Positions 41,096-50,006 of a stretch of DNA of 64,000 nucleotides are shown here, one piece after another. The notes below the pieces were generated by a model. The model made no database searches. It saw only the letters and a program-made list of their open reading frames with translations, and had not been told where the DNA came from. The DNA is from Exiguobacterium sp. s146. GTDB taxonomy: Bacteria; Bacillota; Bacilli; Exiguobacteriales; Exiguobacteriaceae. The stretch lies in assembly GCF_018618415.1 (NCBI RefSeq), contig NZ_JACSMA010000002.1, positions 558,001 through 622,000 on the forward strand. Reading direction: 5' to 3'. The position numbers and the translations under genes were made by a program. The stretch's first letter is position 1; each line of letters begins with the position of its first letter.

Positions 41096-42235
41096 ATGCG
41101 TGCTGTCACCTATCAAGGAGCAAAGAACATCGAGGTCAAGGACGTGAAAGACCCGGAGATTGAGAATCGGGAAGAGATTATCGTCAAAATTACCTCAACG
41201 GCCATCTGCGGATCAGATTTGCACATCTACTTAGGCAATATGCCGACGCGACACGGCTACGTCATCGGCCACGAGCCGATGGGCATCGTCGAGGAAGTCG
41301 GACCGGATGTCACGAAAGTGAAAAAAGGCGACCGGGTCGTCTTGCCGTTCAACGTCTCATGCGGCCATTGTTTCTATTGCGAGAACGACATGGAAAGTCA
41401 GTGTGACAATTCGAACCACGCCCCGCATACGGACGCGGGCGGCTACTTTGGATTCACCGAGCAATTCGGGAACCATCCTGGGGGGCAGGCCGAGTATTTG
41501 AAAGTACCATATGGAAACTTCATGCCGCTCGTCATCCCGGAGTCGTGCGAACTCGATGACGAGGCGCTTCTCTTCCTCTCCGACGTCATCCCTACGGCGT
41601 GGTGGAGTTTGGACAGTTCCGGGATGAAAGCCGGCGACACGGTCGTCGTCCTCGGCTCAGGGCCCGTTGGCCTGATGACCCAAAAGCTCGCCTGGGTGCG
41701 CGGGGCGAAACGCGTCATCGCCGTCGACCCGGAATTGTATCGCTTGAACCGTGCCAAACTGTCAAACAACGTTGAGACCGTCCTCATGAAAGACCCGGTC
41801 GACACGGGCAAATACATTTATGAGATCACGAACGGCGGGGCCGACGTCGTCATCGACTGTGTCGGCTTCGACGGCAAGATGTCCCCGATCGAGAAAGTCG
41901 AGCAAAAGTTGATGGTCCAAGGCGGCACGCTCAGCGCCATCAAAGTCGCCAAAGAAGCGGTCCGGAAGTTCGGGACGGTCCAATTGACCGGGATTTATGC
42001 GATGAACTATAACCAGTTCCCACTCGGCGACTTCTTCACCCGCAACGTCAGCATCCGGACTGGACAAGCGCCAGTCATCCACTATATGCCTGAGCTGTTC
42101 CAGATGATCGTCGACAAGAAGTTCGACCCGACCGACATCATCACGCATCGCCTGCCACTCGAACAGGCGGCGGATGCCTACAAAATCTTTAACGACCATT
42201 TAGATGACTGTGTCAAAGTCGTTTTAAAGCCATAA
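41096..42235 (+). CDS. zinc-dependent alcohol dehydrogenase (formaldehyde dehydrogenase-like)
   Basis: 379 residues from ATG 41096, which has AAAGGAGG 10 bases upstream. Catalytic zinc site CGSDLH and [12 protein letters not shown]; structural zinc site [15 protein letters not shown]; Rossmann loop [12 protein letters not shown] with acidic VDPE after the second strand, favouring NAD. The insert around [21 protein letters not shown] is typical of the glutathione-independent formaldehyde dehydrogenase group. Oxidises an alcohol or aldehyde adduct; substrate unproven. Single gene. Confidence 0.92.
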   Translation: MRAVTYQGAKNIEVKDVKDPEIENREEIIVKITSTAICGSDLHIYLGNMPTRHGYVIGHEPMGIVEEVGPDVTKVKKGDRVVLPFNVSCGHCFYCENDMESQCDNSNHAPHTDAGGYFGFTEQFGNHPGGQAEYLKVPYGNFMPLVIPESCELDDEALLFLSDVIPTAWWSLDSSGMKAGDTVVVLGSGPVGLMTQKLAWVRGAKRVIAVDPELYRLNRAKLSNNVETVLMKDPVDTGKYIYEITNGGADVVIDCVGFDGKMSPIEKVEQKLMVQGGTLSAIKVAKEAVRKFGTVQLTGIYAMNYNQFPLGDFFTRNVSIRTGQAPVIHYMPELFQMIVDKKFDPTDIITHRLPLEQAADAYKIFNDHLDDCVKVVLKP

Positions 42236-42240
42236 CGAAA

Positions 42241-42268
42241 GCGGTCCCCGACTTCTGTCAGGGACCGC
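42241..42268 (-). terminator. hairpin between converging ADH and czcD genes
   Basis: GCGGTCCC/GGGACCGC stem (42241-42248 with 42261-42268) extended by GAC/GTC. T tracts are short on both sides, so termination is plausible in both directions but not strong. Confidence 0.65.
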
Positions 42269-42276
42269 TCGTTCGT

Positions 42277-43188
42277 TTACCAAATCGTCCGTTTGTCACA
42301 ACACTGTGCTTCACGTTCGATTTGAACGGTCGATCGCTCGAACGTGGCGAACTGGCGGATGCGTTCCGTCACGTCACGCAAGACGCGCTGGTCGTCCGTG
42401 TCCGCCTCGATGATGACGTGGCACGTGACGGCGAGTTCGTTCGATGAAATCGACCAGACGTGCAAGTCATGGACTTCTGTGACCCCGTCCACGCCTCCGA
42501 GTTCTCGTTGCATCGCCACGACATCGACTTGGTCAGGTGTCCCTTCCATCAAGATGTGAATCGCCTCCCTCGTCACCCGGTAGCCGCTGAGCAAGATGAG
42601 CACAGCGACGAACAGGCTCGCAATCGGATCGGCGAGCGTCCACCCGAACGCCATAATCAACAATGCCGCCGTGATGGCCCCGACCGAGCCGAGCAAATCA
42701 CCGAACACGTGCAGCAGCGCACTGCGGACGTTCAAATTGTCACGCTCTCCCCGCATGAGCAGCCACGCCGCGAGCACGTTGACGAGTAGCCCGATAATCG
42801 CGACCGTGAGCATACCGCCGCTTAAAATCTCAGGCGGTGCGAACAAACGCTGATACGCCTCGATGATGATATAGATGGAAATGACGAGCAACGTCAAACC
42901 GTTGACGAACGCCGCCAAAATCTCGAAGCGTCGATAGCCGAACGTCCGCTCCGGCGTCGCCTGCCGTGCCCCGAACCGGACGGCGAGGAAACTGAGCCCG
43001 AGCGCGGCCGCGTCGCTGAGCATATGGCCCGCGTCCGACAAGAGCGCCAAACTGTTCGTCCACAATCCGCCGATGACCTCGACGACCATGAACGTCGCAA
43101 TCAGGACGAAGGACCAGAATAATGCCCGTTGATTCGTCGTATGATGATGGTGATGGTCGTGTCCGTGATGATCGTGATGTGCGCCCAT
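42277..43188 (-). CDS. czcD: cation diffusion facilitator (zinc/cadmium/cobalt exporter)
   Basis: 303 residues from ATG 43188 (GGGGGAGA upstream). His-rich N-terminus (HHDHHGHDHHHHH), six membrane helices with the HxxxD and HxxxD metal sites in LLSDAGHMLSDAAALG and LHVFGDLLGS, and a C-terminal cytosolic ferredoxin-like domain with HDLHVWSISSNELAVTCHV. Metal/H+ antiport out of the cell. A palindrome at 43233-43254 overlaps its -35, suggesting control by a metal-sensing ArsR-type repressor. Confidence 0.95.
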   Translation of the reverse strand: MGAHHDHHGHDHHHHHTTNQRALFWSFVLIATFMVVEVIGGLWTNSLALLSDAGHMLSDAAALGLSFLAVRFGARQATPERTFGYRRFEILAAFVNGLTLLVISIYIIIEAYQRLFAPPEILSGGMLTVAIIGLLVNVLAAWLLMRGERDNLNVRSALLHVFGDLLGSVGAITAALLIMAFGWTLADPIASLFVAVLILLSGYRVTREAIHILMEGTPDQVDVVAMQRELGGVDGVTEVHDLHVWSISSNELAVTCHVIIEADTDDQRVLRDVTERIRQFATFERSTVQIEREAQCCDKRTIW

Positions 43189-43212
43189 TGTTTCTCCCCC
43201 TCTCCCTATTAG

Positions 43213-43254
43213 TGTATACCTTTCAACCCTAACATTCAAACTTTCATTTGAATG
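43213..43254 (-). promoter_or_regulatory. czcD promoter and palindromic operator
   Basis: On the minus strand TTGAAT, 17 bases, TACACT. The -35 lies inside the inverted repeat CATTCAAA-CTTTCA-TTTGAATG (43233-43254), resembling the TGAA...TTCA operators of CzrA/SmtB-type sensors. The sensor gene itself is not in the window. Confidence 0.6.
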
Positions 43255-43261
43255 AATGCTT

Positions 43262-43296
43262 AAAAACAATCGTCGAGAGGATGTCCTCTCGACGAT
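43262..43296 (-). terminator. intrinsic terminator of the ABC-F operon
   Basis: 12-13-bp near-perfect stem (43269-43281 with 43284-43296) and five U residues on the minus strand. Confidence 0.9.
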
Positions 43297-43301
43297 CGTC
43301 G

Positions 43302-44078
43302 TTATTTCTGTTCGAGCCGGACCCGCATGACGCCGTCATATGGGAACAGTTTCAACTGGCGGGTCTCGCCTTCATACCAACTGCCGGCGTTTTGGCTGCT
43401 CGTCGCCGTCACGTCAGGCGTCGCGACCGCTTGGCGGTCCCAATCGATTGCCTTCACTTGTTGGTCACGTACCATCAAGAAGAAGCCGTCATAGAAGTGA
43501 TATTCGTTCACTTGATCACGCTGGACCGCCTTCGGGGCACCGAGTTTGGCTCGGACGCTCTCGATGTCTTGGCCGAGCACGTCAAGTGTCGAAGCATCCG
43601 CCGCCGGGACGACGCTTTTCCATGCCTCGGTCACGTCGTCATCGGAGACGCTCGTCGCTTCCGTCGTCACTTGCGCTTCTGTCACCCAGCCGGTCGTCCG
43701 TTCATTCAATTGAAGCTTGACGAAACCGCTGACGGCCTCGAGCTGTTTGAACCGGTCACCGAGGTCGGCCTCATACATGACCGTCACGCGGTCATCGGCG
43801 AACACTTTCGTATACGGTGCCGCGATATAGACGTACGTTCCTGCTGATTCGTCGGACTCCGCTTCTGGCTCGCCCTCTTCTGCCGCCTCTGATTCATTGT
43901 TGACCGACTCGGTCGCGATGTCGTCTGTCTCCGGCACCGCCGACTTCTTCGTGTCCATGAGGGCCGCGAAGGCGATGACGCCGACGAGTGAAACAATCAA
44001 TGCGAGGACCGTCACCGTTTGCCATAGTCGCTTCCGTTTCCGTGACGCCGCCCGTGATGCCCGAACTTCTTCTTTCAT
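43302..44078 (-). CDS. single-span membrane protein with SH3-like outer domain
   Basis: 258 residues: a basic cytosolic head (KEEVRASRAASRKRKRLWQ), one helix (about 20-41), a Glu/Ser-rich acidic linker (about 45-78), and an outer part with YVYIAAPYTKVFADDRVTVMYEADLGDRFKQLEAVSGFVKLQL, which reads like a bacterial SH3 fold, then a region with LGQDIESVRAKLGAPKAVQRD resembling small SmpA/OmlA-like repeats. Probably binds the wall. It starts 12 bases after the ABC-F stop codon, so the two are one transcript. Confidence 0.75.
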   Translation of the reverse strand: MKEEVRASRAASRKRKRLWQTVTVLALIVSLVGVIAFAALMDTKKSAVPETDDIATESVNNESEAAEEGEPEAESDESAGTYVYIAAPYTKVFADDRVTVMYEADLGDRFKQLEAVSGFVKLQLNERTTGWVTEAQVTTEATSVSDDDVTEAWKSVVPAADASTLDVLGQDIESVRAKLGAPKAVQRDQVNEYHFYDGFFLMVRDQQVKAIDWDRQAVATPDVTATSSQNAGSWYEGETRQLKLFPYDGVMRVRLEQK

Positions 44079-44090
44079 ATTATTCCACCC

Positions 44091-45788
44091 CTATTTGTTT
44101 CGTCTGTCCTGTTCCGATTCGGCAAGGGGGATGCCGTTTCCTGCTTCGTCGAAGAAAATGTGTGGCTCACTCGTCAACGTCTCGAGCGTCTGCAGCGTCG
44201 CATCGACATCGACCGGCGGCGCGGCTTCTCCCGATTCGAGGACACGCACCGTCTCCCCGAGCTCAATCGTCCGGTCCGTCAAGCGGTGAAACGTCCGGTC
44301 ATGCGAGATGAGAATCAATCCACCTCGATACACCTCGAGCGCGGCCTCGATTTGTTCCCGTGTGGCCACGTCCAAATAGTTCGTCGGCTCATCGAGGGCG
44401 AGCAGGTCCGCGTCCGAGAAGTACAAGATGAGAAAGGCGATCCGGCATTTCTCGCCCATGCTTGCCTCTCGGATTGGCTTATATACCTCATCGCGGCGGA
44501 ACAAGAAGTGGGCGAGCAGCGTCCGCGCTTCCGTCTCGGTGATGTCACTCTCGGCCAGGAGTGCGTCGAGCAACGTTCCTTCTGCTGGCAGTCGGGCGAG
44601 CGTCTGTGAGAAGTAACCGATTTTCAGTTTCGGATGACGCTTGACGTCCCCCACGTCCGGGACGAGTTCACTAATCAATAGTTTTAACAGCGTCGTCTTC
44701 CCGCTCCCGTTCGGCCCGACGATGGAGATGCGGTCACCCCGGTTCACCGTGAACGAGAGCTGTTCAAAGATTGGCTCGTCATAACCGAACGAGACGTTAT
44801 CTACCTCAATCCACGTCTTCGCCTCGAGCGGGTCGGCTTGAAAGCGGACCGAGATGTGGGCCGCCTCTTTCGGACGGTCCGGTCGTGCCGCTTCGAGCTG
44901 TTCGAGTTTTCGTTCCCGGGCCTTCATCTTGATGGCGAGGTTCGCCGCGCCTTTTTGGGCGCCCGGACTTCGCACGCTCGCCGTCGCCTTCGCTTTCAAA
45001 TGCCAGCCCTTGTATTGGGCGATCATGTCGAGCAGTTCTGACTTCCGCGCCATATAGCGAGCATGGGCCCGTTCGTCGCGTACCCGTTCTTCAGCTTTCT
45101 GATGTTTATACGCCGTATAATTGCCCGGATAGCGGACGATCGTCCCCTCATCTAGCTCGAGGATGACCGTCGCGACGTCATCGATGAACTGACGGTCGTG
45201 AGAGATGGCGAGTACCGTCCCCGGAAACTCGTTCACCCAGCGTGTCAGCCATTCAATCGAATCCAAATCGAGATGGTTCGTCGGTTCGTCGAGCAAGACG
45301 ATGTCGACGTGTCGCATCGTGAGCCGCGCGAGTTGGACCCGTGTCTGTTCACCGCCGCTCAACTCACTGAGTCGGCTCGTCTCATGCCCATCAAGACCGA
45401 GCCGTTTGAGTGCTTGCCTCGCCTCCAGTTCGAGCCCGAAGGCTTCGGTCGCGATTGCTTCGTCATACGCCTCGAGCACGCGCTCCGAATCACCGGATGT
45501 GACGGCAACGTATAAGGCATACCGCGCGGAGTCGCCTTGCATGACGTAGTCGAGCGCGGTCGTTTCCCCGTCAAACACCGTCTGTTCGACGACACCGACC
45601 GTGCCCAAGACATCAATCACGCCCGACTGTGGGGACAGCTCACCGACGAGCAGCTTGAATAGCGTCGTCTTGCCGGACCCGTTCTGGCCGAACAAGATCG
45701 CCCGTTCGCCAGCTGCAACGTCGAACGAGACGTTATCGAATAATGGTTGCCGGTCGTGGTCGAACCGGACTTGCTTCATACTTAACAT
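44091..45788 (-). CDS. ABC-F ATPase, likely antibiotic-resistance or translation factor
   Basis: 565 residues with two ABC domains and no membrane segments. First domain: GQNGSGKTT, LSGGEQTRVQLARL, VLLDEPTNHLD. Inter-domain linker about 215-320, Lys/Arg/Glu-rich with PGNYTAYKHQKAEER and GWHLKAKATASVRSPGAQKGAAN. Second domain: GPNGSGKTT, ASMGEKCRIAFL (variant signature) and LLALDEPTNYLD. This is the Vga/Lsa/VmlR-like branch of ABC-F proteins that enter the ribosomal E site and displace antibiotics. The leader peptide and terminator upstream strongly favour a drug-inducible resistance factor. Confidence 0.9.
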   Translation of the reverse strand: MLSMKQVRFDHDRQPLFDNVSFDVAAGERAILFGQNGSGKTTLFKLLVGELSPQSGVIDVLGTVGVVEQTVFDGETTALDYVMQGDSARYALYVAVTSGDSERVLEAYDEAIATEAFGLELEARQALKRLGLDGHETSRLSELSGGEQTRVQLARLTMRHVDIVLLDEPTNHLDLDSIEWLTRWVNEFPGTVLAISHDRQFIDDVATVILELDEGTIVRYPGNYTAYKHQKAEERVRDERAHARYMARKSELLDMIAQYKGWHLKAKATASVRSPGAQKGAANLAIKMKARERKLEQLEAARPDRPKEAAHISVRFQADPLEAKTWIEVDNVSFGYDEPIFEQLSFTVNRGDRISIVGPNGSGKTTLLKLLISELVPDVGDVKRHPKLKIGYFSQTLARLPAEGTLLDALLAESDITETEARTLLAHFLFRRDEVYKPIREASMGEKCRIAFLILYFSDADLLALDEPTNYLDVATREQIEAALEVYRGGLILISHDRTFHRLTDRTIELGETVRVLESGEAAPPVDVDATLQTLETLTSEPHIFFDEAGNGIPLAESEQDRRNK

Positions 45789-45828
45789 ATTGTTTCACCT
45801 CGCTAATTTGTCCGATACGCGATGAAAC

Positions 45829-45859
45829 AAAAAACACCATCCGCAACGTGCGGTGGTGT
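45829..45859 (-). terminator. attenuator terminator in the ABC-F leader
   Basis: 11-bp stem with one bulged base (45834-45845 with 45849-45859) and six U residues on the minus strand, ending 40 bases before the ABC-F start. There is no gene upstream for it to terminate except the 8-residue leader, so it should act on the leader RNA. A competing pairing is described in the findings. Confidence 0.85.
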
Positions 45860-45959
45860 GAAGAGCTCCGGTCAAGCGGAAAGAAGGGTTACCCCCTAAG
45901 CCTGAAATTGGACACACTTCACCCGTGACTGTTCGTGCGAACAGTGATGATTCGTTTCA

Positions 45960-45986
45960 TCAGTTGAGTGAGTGTGACTTTTTCAT
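45960..45986 (-). CDS. 8-residue leader peptide of the ABC-F operon
   Basis: ATG AAA AAG TCA CAC TCA CTC AAC TGA on the minus strand (MKKSHSLN). AGGAAGG lies about 11 bases upstream, and a promoter-like TTGCGA-17-TACGGT lies 35-63 bases upstream. The CACACT inside the coding sequence is complementary to AGTGTG at 45913-45918, which can also pair toward the terminator. Drug-stalled ribosomes on such leaders are the known trigger for ABC-F induction. Confidence 0.6.
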   Translation of the reverse strand: MKKSHSLN

Positions 45987-46020
45987 GGCACGCGGTACCT
46001 TCCTTTCCTAATCTACTGTC

Positions 46021-46049
46021 ACCGTATCAAATTGAAAGCGGATTCGCAA
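46021..46049 (-). promoter_or_regulatory. candidate promoter of the ABC-F leader
   Basis: TTGCGA (complement of 46044-46049), 17 bases, TACGGT (complement of 46021-46026), giving a start point about 30 bases before the leader ATG. Confidence 0.45.
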
Positions 46050-46151
46050 GCGTTGACCCACAATCTCCCACTTTTTCTACACCTTCCGGCGGATGCGAGG
46101 GCGTCGGTCGAGCGGTATGATTAAACCATCTTAGATGATGAGGTGATGATG

Positions 46152-47063
46152 ATGCGATTACGTAACCTACTCGTCCCGAGCGCCGTCTTGGCGAGCGTCG
46201 GTACGTTCTTATATACGCGATTGAAACGAAGACTGCCTCGTCCGGTCTTTAAAGTCCCGGCGTCCAAACCGGACCTCGCCTCGTTCGATGAGACGATGGT
46301 CAGTGCCACCTGGGTCGGCCATTCGACCGTGCTCATCCATTGGTACGGGTTGAAAATTTTGACCGACCCGGTGTTCTCAAACCGAATCGGGGTCCACGTC
46401 GGCCCGGTCACGTTCGGCATGAAACGCCACACCGCGCCTGCCCTCTCCATCGAGGAGATCGGGCACGTCGACGTCATCTTGCTCAGCCACGCCCATATGG
46501 ATCACTTCGACCATAAGAGCCTGAAGCGGCTCATCACCCGCGACACGGTCGTCATCTCGGCACCGGGCACGAGCAAGCTGTTGCGCAAATACCCGAGCCT
46601 GCAGACGCTCGAGATGCATCCACACGACAAGTTGACGCTCGCGAACGGGCTTCACGTCCAAGCCGTCCCCGTCGCCCATTGGGGCAATCGTTTCCCGTGG
46701 GACAAACATATGGGGTATAACGGCTACGTCTTGAAATACAAAGGCGTCCGCATGCTGTTCGCCGGGGACACAGCGTACACCGAGTCGTTCAACGGGCTCG
46801 CCAACAAAGAACCGATCGACCTCGCCTTCTTCCCGATTGGCGCCTATCAACCGGAATCGTTCGAGGAGGCACATTGCACCCCCGAACAGGCGTGGACGAT
46901 GTTCAAACAGAGCGGCGCGAAACGTTTCTTCCCGATGCATTGGGACACGTTCGTCTTATCGTACGAACCGGTCGAGGAGCCGTATGAACGCCTCGTCGCC
47001 GCAGCCAAACTCGAACGTGACCAAATCGTGATCAAGGCGCACGGCGAAAGCATTCGGCTGTAG
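46152..47063 (+). CDS. NAPE-PLD-like metallo-beta-lactamase fold hydrolase
   Basis: 303 residues counted from the last of three tandem ATGs (46146, 46149, 46152), which has GAGGTG at 6 bases. Short N-terminal hydrophobic segment (VPSAVLASVGTFLY), then ATWVGHSTVLIHWYGLKILTDPVF, the metal motif SHAHMDHFD, VAHWGNRFPW and FAGDTAY, ending FFPMHWDTF: the UlaG/NAPE-PLD group of MBL-fold phosphodiesterases. It is paralogous in layout to 52379-53479. Substrate unknown, possibly lipids. Confidence 0.88.
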   Translation: MRLRNLLVPSAVLASVGTFLYTRLKRRLPRPVFKVPASKPDLASFDETMVSATWVGHSTVLIHWYGLKILTDPVFSNRIGVHVGPVTFGMKRHTAPALSIEEIGHVDVILLSHAHMDHFDHKSLKRLITRDTVVISAPGTSKLLRKYPSLQTLEMHPHDKLTLANGLHVQAVPVAHWGNRFPWDKHMGYNGYVLKYKGVRMLFAGDTAYTESFNGLANKEPIDLAFFPIGAYQPESFEEAHCTPEQAWTMFKQSGAKRFFPMHWDTFVLSYEPVEEPYERLVAAAKLERDQIVIKAHGESIRL

Positions 47064-47124
47064 CTTTCGCTTTCACTTCCGTCCGATTTTCGGTAACGTA
47101 AGAGTTAAGAGGGAGGGAATCAAT

Positions 47125-47958
47125 ATGGAATGGGCAACACTCAACAATGATGTGAAACTGCCGATGGTCGGGCTCGGGGTGTACAAAGTGGAAGACGGCG
47201 CGGTCACGGTCGATACGGTCAAAGCGGCGCTCGATACCGGCTATCGCTTGATTGACACGGCCGCCATCTATCAGAACGAGGAAAGCGTCGGCCAAGCGAT
47301 TCGCGAATCCGGTGTCCCGCGGGAAGACATCTTCGTGACGACGAAGCTATGGAACGAGTTCCACGGTTTCGACGAGGCGCTCCAAGCGTTTCAGGACAGC
47401 CTCGACCGGCTTGGTCTCGAGTATGTCGACTTGTTTTTGATTCACTGGCCGATGCCGCGCTTCGGCAAGTTCGTCGAGACGTATAAGGCGCTCGAACAAT
47501 TGTATGAAGAAGGCAAGGTCCGGGCCATCGGTGTCTCGAACTTTGAGATTAGCCACCTCGAGCAGATCATCCAGTCGTGCTCGATCGTCCCGGCGGTGAA
47601 CCAAGTCGAGATCCACCCATACTTGTCCCAAAAAGAGTTGATCGCATTCTGCCAACGGTACGATATTCAAATCCAGGCGTGGAGTCCGCTCATGAAAGGA
47701 CGCGAGGCGCTCGAAGATCCAGTCATCAACGAGATCGCGGCCAAGCATGGGAAGTCGCCGGCTCAGGTCATCCTGCGTTGGCACTTACAGAACGGCGTCG
47801 CCGTCATCCCAAAATCGGTCACGCCGAGTCGGATTCGCGAGAATATAGAGGTGTTCGACTTCACGTTGACGAAAGAAGAGATGCACGCGATCGACGGACT
47901 CAACCGAAACGAACGGACCGGGTCTGACCCGAACGAGATGCACAAAATCCACTACTGA
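47125..47958 (+). CDS. aldo/keto reductase
   Basis: 277 residues, cytosolic NADPH-dependent (beta/alpha)8 enzyme. Catalytic tetrad visible: Asp and Tyr in GYRLIDTAAIYQNEESVG, Lys in FVTTKLWN, His in LFLIHWPMP; NADPH segment VAVIPKSVTPSRIRENIEVFDFTL. Close in pattern to Bacillus YvgN/YtbE, which reduce methylglyoxal and other aldehydes. GAGGGAGGG upstream of ATG. It is followed after 13 bases by the YvbH-like gene, so co-transcription is likely. Confidence 0.94.
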   Translation: MEWATLNNDVKLPMVGLGVYKVEDGAVTVDTVKAALDTGYRLIDTAAIYQNEESVGQAIRESGVPREDIFVTTKLWNEFHGFDEALQAFQDSLDRLGLEYVDLFLIHWPMPRFGKFVETYKALEQLYEEGKVRAIGVSNFEISHLEQIIQSCSIVPAVNQVEIHPYLSQKELIAFCQRYDIQIQAWSPLMKGREALEDPVINEIAAKHGKSPAQVILRWHLQNGVAVIPKSVTPSRIRENIEVFDFTLTKEEMHAIDGLNRNERTGSDPNEMHKIHY

Positions 47959-47971
47959 GGAGAGATAAGAC

Positions 47972-48586
47972 ATGTTCAAAAAACTAGCTTCTGATTTGAC
48001 GGGATTCAGCGATATCGGTGAAGTCATCGACCCGCAAGACTTCGATAAGGCGGATTCAGATGATTACGTCCTCCATGAGGACAACGAGAAGATTTACTTC
48101 TTAATCAAGTCGAAATCAGACGAATATTGCTTTACGAACTTGGCGATGATTCACCTCGACGGGACGAGTGCAATGAGCTCGAAGCGCGTCCTCTATCGCT
48201 ATCCGTACGCCCACTTCCCGCTCAACAGCGTCATGTTCGAGACGGCCGGTACGGTCGACATGGACGTCGAAATCAAGTTCACCATCGGCGACAAGCCGTA
48301 TTCGATTGACGTGAACAAGAAACAAATCGAGCATGTGAAAGACTTGTATAAATCGCTCCTCGCCATCGCCGAGAAACAGCGCGAAGGTCGCAAGATGATG
48401 GAGTACGCCAACGCGTCACTCACGCATTCGGTGTCGATTTTGAGCGGGCTGCGTCAAGGCGATATGAACGTCGCCGCGACGTTCAAGGAATTGAACGAAC
48501 AGAGTTTCGATTGGCTCAAAGGCCACTATCACGAGTGGAACCGCAAAGACTTCGGTGATGTGTTCGAGAAATATATCAACAACTAA
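47972..48586 (+). CDS. yvbH: YvbH-like PH-domain protein
   Basis: 204 residues. The N-terminal 120 residues (FKKLASDLTGFSDIGEVIDP, YVLHEDNEKIYFLIKSKSDEYCFTN, FETAGTVDMDVEIKFTIGDKPYSIDVNKKQIE) match Bacillus YvbH, a bacterial PH-like domain; the C-terminal 80 residues are the helical YvbH extension. Soluble, function unknown. In the same transcript as the aldo/keto reductase. Confidence 0.9.
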   Translation: MFKKLASDLTGFSDIGEVIDPQDFDKADSDDYVLHEDNEKIYFLIKSKSDEYCFTNLAMIHLDGTSAMSSKRVLYRYPYAHFPLNSVMFETAGTVDMDVEIKFTIGDKPYSIDVNKKQIEHVKDLYKSLLAIAEKQREGRKMMEYANASLTHSVSILSGLRQGDMNVAATFKELNEQSFDWLKGHYHEWNRKDFGDVFEKYINN

Positions 48587-48590
48587 AAAC

Positions 48591-48626
48591 ATGGCCCTCG
48601 ATTCGTCTCTGAATCGGGGCCATTTT
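48591..48626 (+). terminator. bidirectional intrinsic terminator
   Basis: 13-bp stem with a bulge (48591-48604 with 48611-48623) and A and T tracts at the two sides, between converging genes. Confidence 0.85.
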
Positions 48627-49150
48627 CATTTACTTTCATCAATCAACTGTTCGGCGAGCCGTTGAAACAAATGGCTCATGTGCACGGCCGAGGCGATGGC
48701 AAGCGACTGTTGGATGCCGTTCGCCTCGTTCGTCCGCACGTTGGCTAGGAGCGTCTCGGCCTGTGCCTCGAACGCCTGCATGTTCTGCTCCTTCTGCACC
48801 TGGTACGCATCATAGAAGTCCTCGAGCGAGAAGCCCTCGTCCGACTCGTTCAACGGCCGGAGCGTCTCTTTGATGTCGTTGATCGAGAGCAACCCTTTCA
48901 TCTCGTAAATCAGGCTGAGCAACATCAAGTGCTCGTTCGTGTACTTCTTGTTTTTGACGGGGTGGAACAGCTTGCCCTTGGCGTAGTTATTGATCATCGT
49001 CTTCGTCAAAATCGTCTCGTCGTCACTGCGTTTCATCTTACCGTAATGTTGCTCGAACAACTGGATGACCTGATCCATATATAAGTCGATTGTCGGGAGC
49101 ACCTGCTTCGGGAGCGTCCCTTCCGTCTCTATAATCTCGTGCGGTTTCAT
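48626..49150 (-). CDS. DUF1836 protein
   Basis: 174 residues. The MerR-like core TKTMINNYAKGKLFHPVKNKKYTNEHLMLLSLIYEMKGLLSINDIKETL is the DUF1836 signature: a winged-helix-like domain, so DNA binding is plausible. The rest is helical. GGGGAGGTG upstream of ATG. It diverges from the hemolysin III gene with a 124-base gap, so it might control it; that is inference. Confidence 0.88.
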   Translation of the reverse strand: MKPHEIIETEGTLPKQVLPTIDLYMDQVIQLFEQHYGKMKRSDDETILTKTMINNYAKGKLFHPVKNKKYTNEHLMLLSLIYEMKGLLSINDIKETLRPLNESDEGFSLEDFYDAYQVQKEQNMQAFEAQAETLLANVRTNEANGIQQSLAIASAVHMSHLFQRLAEQLIDESK

Positions 49151-49274
49151 TGAATCACCTCCCCTTCAGTATACGGACAAACCGGATTTGTCGAAACAAA
49201 AACCTTGTTGTTATTTCGTATACAGCTTATCATGTAGTTATGGATACTACATGACGTGATAAGGAGTGTTTTAC

Positions 49275-49919
49275 ATGAATTCGATTTTTCGGGAACCGAT
49301 TAACGCACTGACCCATTTGGCCGGGGCCGTGCTCGCGTTCGTCGCGTTGATTGCGATGACGGTGAAAGCGTCACTGCTCGGCGAGCCGCTCGCCATCATG
49401 GCCGCGATTTTGTTCGGCATCAGCCTCGTCTTCCTCTATTTGTCGTCCGGTCTGTACCACAGCATCATCGCCTCACCGAACGTCATCGCCTTCTTCCGAA
49501 GAATCGATCATGCGATGATTTACGCCTTGATTGCCGGGACGTATGCCCCGCTCACGTTGCTCGCGCTCGAGGGACCGACGCGCTGGGTGCTGTTCGGCAC
49601 CGTCCACGCACTCGCCTTGTTCGGCATCGTCTTCAAGCTCGTCTGGTTCCACGCCCCGCGCTTTCTGTCGACAGCGCTCTATATCGGCATGGGTTGGTTA
49701 TCGGTCTTCTTCATCGGACCGCTCCATAACGTCATCGGCAACGCCGGCATCTTCTGGCTCATCCTTGGTGGCGTCATGTACACGATTGGCGGACTCATCT
49801 ACGGCTTCAAGCCGAAGTTCGTCAACTGGCGCGGTTGGGGCTTCCACGAGGTATTCCACTTGTTCATCTTGTTCGGTAGCTTCGCCCACTTCGTCTGCGT
49901 GTTCTGGTATGTCTTCTAA
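49275..49919 (+). CDS. yplQ: hemolysin III family (PAQR) membrane protein
   Basis: 214 residues from ATG 49275 (AAGGAG 8 bases upstream; a GTG at 49266 overlaps it). Seven membrane helices. The conserved zinc-site residues of the PAQR/YqfA superfamily are present: SSGLYHS, FRRIDHAMIYALIAGTYAPL and GFHEVFHLFILFGSFAHF. Alkaline-ceramidase-like metal hydrolase fold; named after a B. cereus hemolysin but a housekeeping membrane-lipid role is more likely. Confidence 0.93.
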   Translation: MNSIFREPINALTHLAGAVLAFVALIAMTVKASLLGEPLAIMAAILFGISLVFLYLSSGLYHSIIASPNVIAFFRRIDHAMIYALIAGTYAPLTLLALEGPTRWVLFGTVHALALFGIVFKLVWFHAPRFLSTALYIGMGWLSVFFIGPLHNVIGNAGIFWLILGGVMYTIGGLIYGFKPKFVNWRGWGFHEVFHLFILFGSFAHFVCVFWYVF

Positions 49920-49943
49920 GCCCTCCTCGTGAGGGCTTTTTTT
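49919..49943 (+). terminator. intrinsic terminator after the hemolysin III gene
   Basis: 7-bp stem (49919-49925 with 49931-49937) and a T tract. Confidence 0.88.
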
Positions 49944-50006
49944 CGTGAGCACATTGATTTACTTCGAATTCAAGACATCCTACACTGACTATAGGAGGGA
50001 TTCACT

